In this document: piece by piece, positions 59,948 to 64,000 of the stretch | How the letters are laid out: the number at the start of each line of letters is the position of its first letter | Position numbering within the stretch: the first letter of the stretch is position 1 | From: Cavenderia fasciculata | Taxonomy: Eukaryota > Evosea > Eumycetozoa > Acytosteliales > Cavenderiaceae | Reading direction: 5' to 3' | Length of the DNA: 64,000 nucleotides | Assembly: GCF_000203815.1 (NCBI RefSeq) | Contig: NW_004457723.1 | Location: 1,488,001-1,552,000 of the forward strand | The notes under the pieces: model-generated | Told to the model about the DNA's origin: nothing | Seen by the model: the letters and a program-made list of their open reading frames with translations, nothing else | Database searches by the model: none | Position numbers and translations under genes: made by a program

Positions 59948-62612
59948 ATGATGATGATGATGGACTCTAAGATCAATCAGATGATATTCATTTTAGTTGT
60001 ACTTTGTATTAATATTTTACCTCAAAGTTGTGGATCGGTTGGGTTAGAGTTAAAGGTAGGAGTTGGCTATGCATTGCCAATAAAAATCGGAACAGGCGTA
60101 TATTTTGGTGGAGATGATACTCGAACCAAACCACCACCAACCACAAGACAACAACCCAATGTAAATCAAACCTACACTATCGATAAACCACTCGACGTAT
60201 CTGGAAATGCCACAGTAGGACCTACGTCATCTGTAAAGATGAACTGTGTAGGCAGAAAATGTTATCAATTGGATCTTTTTAATATTCTCGGAGTGGTTGA
60301 TGTGGTTGCATCGACGGTACTACAAATCACTCAACAATTGGTTCTTGCAACATCTGGTACACTTAATATAAATTCGGATTGTCAAATTGATGCAGCCAAT
60401 TCATTGGTTCAAGGTGACTTTCAAGTATCTGCACAAACAACATTCAACAATACATTGACAGTATCAAATAATGGTACAATGCAAGTAAACAACAAAACAC
60501 TTAGTGTAAAAACTGTTAATATGGATCGAGGAAATATAAATATTCTAAAAGACGCTCAATTAACCATAGACAATGAAATTGAATTAAAAAATAACTCAAT
60601 CATTTCAAATTCAAATGGTATTATTATTTCAAATATTATTAATAATTTAAGTGTATGTAAACAACAACAACAAAAACAACAAAGTTATTCATTTGATATC
60701 AATTTAATAAAATAATAATTTATTTCTTTTTCTTTTTCTTTTTCTTTTTCTTTTTCTTTTTCTAGGGATCATTATTAATTAATAGTGGAATATTTAAATC
60801 AAAAACATTAAATTGTAAATCACCATTTGAACAAATTATCAAAGGTGGATCAAATGTACATTTAAATAATTTGTATATTGATCAATTGTCATATCTAACA
60901 ATTCAAGACTCTACACTAAACGATGAAACTACCAACGACGATGAAGAACCTCTAGAATTGGGTATACTCAATTTAATCAATGGTCATTTAAATCTTTTAA
61001 ATTCAAAATCAAATTTAAATTATCAAAAAATTGATTTAAGTGTATTGTATTAATACCAAAACAAACAAACAAAAATAGAAGATAAAAAGAAAGAAAGAAA
61101 GAAAGAATCATATTTATTTATACTTTTCTTTTCTTTTCTTTTTCTTTTTAGGAATCAACAAAATTTAATTTTATAAAATCAAATATACAATTAAATAGTA
61201 AATCATTTAATTTATTTAATCAATCGAAAATATTATTAAATAATAATACACAAATTACTATATCTGGTCAATTTGGTTGTTTTGATGATTCATCAATCAT
61301 TGGTCAAGATAGTCATTTAACATTTGATGATGGGTCAACTAGGTTGGATGGATCGACACATCAAATGAAAAATACTATTTTAAAGGTACTTGAAAATGCA
61401 CAATTATCAATTGGTGGTACAACGGAGATTGGTGAATTATCACAACTATTTAATCATGGTAAAAACCTAATCATCGATGACAGTGGTCAACTATCGATTT
61501 CAAATAGTGATTTTATAAATACCAATTCATTTACTCTAAATGGTCAATTAAATATGAATGATCGACAATCTCAATTTATCAATTCTCCAACTGGTACTGT
61601 TCAAATACTATCAAATATCATATCAACAGATGGTGTATTTAAAAATAATGGTAATTGGATTAATTCTCATACAACTAATCATATAAATGTAAGTAGTATA
61701 TTTATGTATATATTTTAGAGAGAATAGTATATTCAAATTATATATTAACATAATTATAATGTTGTTTTTAGAATTTTGATAATAGTGATGGAGGTAGATT
61801 AGAATTAAAAAATTCCTACTTTTATTTAAATGAATTAAATTGTTTTGGAGGTCATATTATTTTAGATCAATCTAAAATCAATTCAACAAAGGATATAGTA
61901 TTACAAGCAGGTTCAAGTCTACAAGGTAAAGGTACAATTGAAACTACAACGTTTGACCAAAGAAATAGTACAATAGGATCAAACCATTCAATTTCACAAT
62001 TAGAATTTACTGGTGATTTAATTCAATCAAATGATTCAACTACTATTATTTTAGTAACTGATAAAAATAATTCAAATGGTAAGAAAGAAAGAATGAGTAA
62101 AAACATAATATTTAAATTAAAGAATAATTTATTAACTTTTCTTTTATTATTTTCTATTAGTTAAAGTGAATGGTAATTTTAGTGTAGATGGTGAATTAAT
62201 TATTTATGTTGATAATAAAAGATTGAGGAATGGTGCTGGTTCTGAACATGGATCTTTTGAAATTGAAATCATTACTAGTAACTCTGTAATAAGTGGTGAC
62301 TATAGAAATGGTATCAAGATTATTGAATACGAAGGACAAGTAGTTGATGATCCATGTAAATACAAGGTTCAGAAAAAAGAAAGATCATTTGCAATGTTGG
62401 TCAATTTGGATCAATCGTGTAGTTCATCTAGTCAAGAAGCATCCAAAGCATTGTTTAAAGATACAAAAACAAAGATTGGTTTATTGGTTGGTGTATTTGG
62501 TTCCATTGCCATCATCTCTGTTATTTGTACAGTCATTATCATGAAGAGGCATCAAATCAATACCTTTTTAAAAATTAAACAACAATCACTTAGACACAGT
62601 CGTGTATTATAA
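59948..62612 (+). CDS. Type I membrane glycoprotein with beta-strand repeats, unknown
   Basis: Exons are 59948-60652, 60766-61041, 61152-61688, 61772-62078 and 62161-62612 (758 residues). A signal peptide (IFILVVLCINILPQSCGS) follows a run of Met/Asp. The ectodomain is a long series of short hydrophobic strands with Asn, Ser and Thr turns (TLTVSNNGTMQVNNKTL, AQLTIDNEIELKNNSII, QLSIGGTTEIGEL, GNFSVDGELIIYVD), suggesting a right-handed beta-helix, with many N-glycosylation sites. One transmembrane helix, IGLLVGVFGSIAIISVICTV (about residues 714-733), precedes a short basic tail. No enzyme motif. Likely a surface or adhesion protein. The ATG run at the start makes the exact initiator uncertain by a few codons. 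Confidence 0.8.
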
Positions 62613-62733
62613 AACTAATATATAAATAATAAATTAGAGTATACTATTTACAAAATGATTATTTATTTTATTTTATTTTCTTTGTTTTAATGTTATTTAC
62701 AAATTAAAAGAATGTTTGTCATATTCCTTTGTT

Positions 62734-63092
62734 TTAAAAGACTATACCAGAACCAGTTAGCTTTACCTCCTTTTTGTTTTCATCCTTTACTGATTGGATC
62801 TTTTCTCTTTTTTCTTGTTTCTAAAAAAAAGAAAATAGATAGATATTAATATCAAAGTTAAAGGTTTGTTATTATTATTGAAATAATTTACTTGTAATAA
62901 TTTATCCTTTGCTTCTTGCATTTTTAATTCTTTTGCAGCCCATTCAGATCTCTTTAATTCATTGTATTCATTGGCATCTTCAATATCTTGAATGGTACGA
63001 ATTGAATAAAAGCATCGTCCAGATGACATTGGCTTGGAGAGTGGTGCTTTGAACCATGGAATTAAACCAACTAATCTTCTAGAGTTATTCAT
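62734..63092 (-). CDS. Small probable mitochondrial protein (95 residues)
   Basis: Exons are 63092-62892 and 62820-62734. The N-terminus (MNNSRRLVGLIPWFKAPLS, GRCFYSIRTI) is basic and hydroxylated, like a presequence. The rest is a charged helix (NEYNELKRSEWAAKELKMQEAKDK, QEKREKIQSVKDENKK) ending TGSGIVF. It may be a small subunit or assembly factor of a mitochondrial complex, but I do not recognise the family. Junction phase 0; donor GTAAAT. Confidence 0.68.
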
Positions 63093-63530
63093 TGTTATTT
63101 TTATGAGGAAGAACTTGTTAAGTTATTGATAGATATTATTGAAGAAGAAGATATATTTATGTATGTATGCTTATATTAAAATATTTCATCGAGACAGAGA
63201 GGATGTTGTGAGCCATTATATATCGATGAAGAGGAGGATGAAAAAGAAAAAATTAAATAAATTAAATTCCGTGTGCCAATTTTCCTTTTTTGGTCCATCT
63301 TTTTGAATTGATTTTTTTTTTTCATCAATTAACAACATTAATTAATTGTATGGGTACACACCATACACCCCCAATAAACAAATAAGTTGTATTCATTCAG
63401 TTTCACACTCAGCTCTGCTAAACTTTTCACTGATGAACAATGAATTGAATGTATGGAGGATCAAATTAGATTTAATATTATTATTATTTATACAATTTTA
63501 TTATTGGGGGTGTAATTATTATTTAGATAT
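63093..63530. other. Intergenic
   Basis: 438 bases, AT-rich, with a short plus ORF (63346-63534) lacking coding character. Presumed promoter of the small mitochondrial protein gene and 3' end of the next minus-strand gene. Confidence 0.4.
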
Positions 63531-64000
63531 TTAATTACTATCACCATTAGAAGTTGAAGAATCAACTTCAAGTTGATTGATTTCTTCTTCCATTCTTTTA
63601 CTATTATTATTACTATTATTATTATTTTCAATTATTTGTTGTTTTGAATTTGAGTCATCCATTTCAATAAAAACATTAGAGTTTCCGTCAAATGGAGCCA
63701 CAGATTCTTGTTGTTTGGAAATAGTTATTGAAATATTTCCTGTACCTGACCCTCCTCCACCTCCTCTTTTATTATTTGATAAATCTATATGGTACGGAAA
63801 TAAATAAATGTATTAATAAATCAAATACTTTTAAAATGATTTAATTTCTTTTATATTATTTACCTTTTGATGATGAATTTGATTTTTCAATATGAGTACG
63901 TTTAAATAGGAAATAATTTTTAAACTTTCCACCGGCGAGACAATAGAGTACAATTATCATTTGACCTCCATCAATGACAAATGTGATACTAACCTCTGAT
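63531..64000 (-). CDS. C-terminus of a membrane protein (5' part outside window)
   Basis: The last two exons: one from beyond 64000 to 63864, and 63784-63531 (joined in phase, KDLSNNKRGGGG). The upstream exon ends in a hydrophobic stretch, VSITFVIDGGQMIIVLYCLAGG, and a basic KFKNYFLFKRTHIEK, i.e. a final transmembrane helix followed by a cytosolic tail. The tail has a Gly run, DGNSNVFIEMDD, Asn/Ser runs and ends in GDSN. A multi-pass transporter or receptor is plausible; the family cannot be named from this part. Confidence 0.7.

Overview
The window is eukaryotic nuclear DNA. Genes have short AT-rich GT-AG introns, coding DNA is richer in G+C than the A/T-rich spacers, and Asn, Gln, Ser, Thr and Ala tracts are common. 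Small HssA-like proteins, a dictyostelid-type ankyrin-family relic, a chromodomain Ty3/gypsy element and a TRE-like LINE beside a tRNA gene all point to a dictyostelid social amoeba. It is probably not D. discoideum itself, but I cannot fix the species. Gene models below were built by hand from splice signals and reading-frame phase; each multi-exon CDS sums to a multiple of three except the frame-disrupted eIF3e gene and genes cut by the window edge.

1-8 kb: the 3' end of a gelsolin-repeat gene (+); a tiny three-exon gene (-); a long coiled-coil gene (-) whose last two short exons encode a GAS2-like domain; and an F-box protein fused to a TMEM185-type membrane region (-). 8.7-16.1 kb: poly(A)-binding protein (+), a divergent pair of HssA-like genes of which one is a relic, the splicing factor NKAP (-), and eIF3e (+), which has an apparent +1 frame break. 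16.4-23.5 kb: a mitochondrial P-loop protein (+) and two neighbouring secreted low-complexity repeat proteins (-). 24.9-31.5 kb: a leucine-rich-repeat protein (+), a CudA-like candidate transcription factor (+), a 331-bp fold-back element, and a CHID1-type GH18 protein (-). 32.7-42.5 kb: an Asn-rich unknown (+), V-ATPase subunit H (+), a cytochrome P450 (-) only 73 bp from a divergent F-box gene (+), and a secreted RNase T2 (+).

42.7-51.4 kb is a mobile-element island around a tRNA-Glu(UUC) gene. A whole-looking chromodomain Ty3/gypsy element with identical-looking 312-bp LTRs sits 50 bp beyond the tRNA 3' end. A 5'-truncated LINE sits about 59 bp before its 5' end. The LINE is followed by a duplicated A-tailed 3' end, an inverted LINE fragment and an inverted copy of the tRNA-side flank. 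52-57.3 kb holds a broken ankyrin-family gene (-) and exportin-6 (-, ten exons). After a 2.7-kb spacer come a large type I membrane glycoprotein (+), a 95-residue probable mitochondrial protein (-), and the 3' end of a membrane protein (-) that runs off the window.

The genes do not form one pathway; the set mixes housekeeping and developmental or secreted proteins. I found no clearly new multi-gene system. The least explained structures are the tRNA-centred island at 48.4-51.4 kb and the fold-back element at 29.66-29.99 kb.
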